From Granulosicoccaceae bacterium (GTDB lineage Bacteria > Pseudomonadota > Gammaproteobacteria > DAOVJZ01), in the NCBI GenBank assembly GCA_030632035.1, contig DAOVJZ010000069.1, positions 1-7,300 of the forward strand: a stretch of DNA of 7,300 nt, read 5' to 3'. Below are positions 6,265-7,300 of the stretch, in pieces. Position 1 is the stretch's first letter. Every line of letters starts with the position of its first letter. The notes beneath the pieces were generated by a model. That model saw only the letters and a program-made list of their open reading frames with translations. It did no database searches and was not told where the DNA came from. A program made the position numbers and the translations under genes.

Positions 6265-7300
6265 TTATTTATTCCATCCGGCATCTTTTTTGAAACGCTG
6301 ACCATAACGTTTTTCGAATTCATCCAATCTTTGGATAATAGTGTCCTTGCCGCGTTTTTCGACATAATGCATAGGACCTCCTCGGAACGGAGCAAAGCCA
6401 GTACCAAAAATAATACCACCATCAAGCAAGTCCTCGCCATCAACCACATGTTCGCGCAGGCAGGCCTGCGCCTCGTTTAACATGCGTAATATGAGTCGAT
6501 CGGCAACATCTTCTGGTGGTGAATAGACTTTAGCACCTGATTTAATCTGTTTTTTATTCTTGTACTTATAGAAGCCTTGACCGGTTTTTACGCCAAGGTG
6601 TTTTTGCTCGACCAGTTTTTTCAAACGTTCGGGAACAGTGATATTCAATTCTTGCGATAAAATCTCGGCGACATGTAGACAGATATACAGCCCCACTGTA
6701 TCGGCCAGAAGGATCGGCCCCATGGGCATGCCAAACTCAAGTGCAGTCTTGTCGATGGTCTCAATAGGGATACCTTGTTCAGCCAGAACAACGGCTTCAA
6801 TTAAATAGGGCATGAGCACGCGGTTGACCAGAAAACCGGGCGCACTTTTAACAGGCAGTGGCAAGCGATCAATCTTACGTGTAAAGATAGCCGCATTTTG
6901 TGCCACCTTGTCACTGGTTTGTTCACCTTTCACGATCTCAACCAGTTGCATTTTGGCGACAGGATTAAAGAAGTGCAGGCCAACCAGGTTTTCTGGTTTG
7001 TTTAAAATTTCGGCTAATACTTCCAGTGGAATACTGGATGTATTGGTTGCCAGAATCACACCTTTTTTCAGTTTAGGCTCAATATCCTTGAACAGGTTTT
7101 GTTTTGCTGTCACATCTTCGAAGATGGCTTCAATGACGACATCAGCCTGTGCAAGCCCGTTACCTTTCATATCAGCCATGAGTCTATCCATCGCGCCTTG
7201 TATCAAGCGTGGCAGTTTCAGGCGTTTCTTGTACAAAAAATATGCGCGTTTCATGACACGTGCGAGCGCTTCCGGATTTTGATCCTGAATCGTGACATGC
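6265..7300 (-). CDS. fadJ: FadJ-type 3-hydroxyacyl-CoA dehydrogenase / enoyl-CoA hydratase, C-terminal part (5' end outside window)
   Basis: The reading frame stays open to the window edge, so this is a partial gene; 344 residues are visible, numbered here from the edge. An internal ATG at 7254 is not the start, because the 15 codons upstream of it continue the family sequence (VTIQDQN, the end of the second Rossmann strand with its NAD-ribose acidic residue). The GxGxxG loop, and presumably an N-terminal enoyl-CoA hydratase domain, lie outside. Visible: ADVVIEAIFED (52-62), ATNTSSIP (84-91), catalytic pair H109 in GLHFFNP and E121 twelve residues on, and PGFLVNR (154-160). Two C-terminal helical domains follow, including GQGFYKY (240-246) and IIFGTGFAPFRGGP (296-309). 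This second domain and its GFAPFRGGP block point to the multifunctional FadB/FadJ type rather than a short stand-alone dehydrogenase; EAIFED and KDIE are closer to FadJ. It ends with TAA at 6267-6265, 14 bp before the ligase start. Confidence 0.9.
   Translation of the reverse strand, partial: HVTIQDQNPEALARVMKRAYFLYKKRLKLPRLIQGAMDRLMADMKGNGLAQADVVIEAIFEDVTAKQNLFKDIEPKLKKGVILATNTSSIPLEVLAEILNKPENLVGLHFFNPVAKMQLVEIVKGEQTSDKVAQNAAIFTRKIDRLPLPVKSAPGFLVNRVLMPYLIEAVVLAEQGIPIETIDKTALEFGMPMGPILLADTVGLYICLHVAEILSQELNITVPERLKKLVEQKHLGVKTGQGFYKYKNKKQIKSGAKVYSPPEDVADRLILRMLNEAQACLREHVVDGEDLLDGGIIFGTGFAPFRGGPMHYVEKRGKDTIIQRLDEFEKRYGQRFKKDAGWNK

Noticed and set aside
7252..7254. ATG at 7254 as the true start of the FadJ-type gene
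   Set aside because: The frame is open to the window edge and the residues before it continue the NAD-binding fold, so the gene begins outside the window.

Overview
The window looks like an ordinary chromosomal segment of a gammaproteobacterium. Base composition is moderate (mid-40s % G+C by eye, not computed). The YbcJ, Tdh and Kbl proteins align almost without gaps, from memory, to their Escherichia coli counterparts. An LpxD-type enzyme indicates a Gram-negative outer membrane with lipid A. I see no phage, transposon, CRISPR, tRNA or rRNA signal, and no species is claimed.

Layout. (1) 1-213 (+): a complete small S4 RNA-binding protein of the YbcJ type. It converges with (2) 221-1288 (-), a stand-alone, somewhat diverged LpxD-type N-acyltransferase outside the usual bamA-skp-lpxD-fabZ-lpxA cluster. 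(3) A roughly 114-bp divergent spacer separates lpxD from (4) the threonine catabolic pair tdh (1403-2446) and kbl (2463-3656), 16 bp apart on the + strand. (5) A 314-bp A/T-rich spacer (3657-3970) carries a near-consensus sigma-54 promoter and a perfect inverted repeat upstream of it. (6) 3971-4459 (+): a three-helix membrane protein resembling the DUF5658 family, with an arginine-rich cytoplasmic N-terminus. (7) On the minus strand, converging with it at 3 bp, is a fatty-acid beta-oxidation operon: the C-terminal part of a FadJ-type multifunctional protein (6265 to the window edge), then a long-chain acyl-CoA ligase (4463-6250) 14 bp downstream.

How the genes work together. Tdh oxidises L-threonine to 2-amino-3-ketobutyrate, and Kbl cleaves that with CoA to glycine and acetyl-CoA. 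The ligase activates fatty acids to acyl-CoA, and the FadJ-type protein hydrates and oxidises the enoyl/hydroxyacyl intermediates. Both routes end in acetyl-CoA, but they are separate transcription units and I infer no common regulation. The LpxD-like enzyme belongs to lipid A acylation and may be a second copy. The most noteworthy element is the sigma-54 promoter, which puts an uncharacterised membrane protein under activator-dependent control. I did not find a convincing new multi-gene system.
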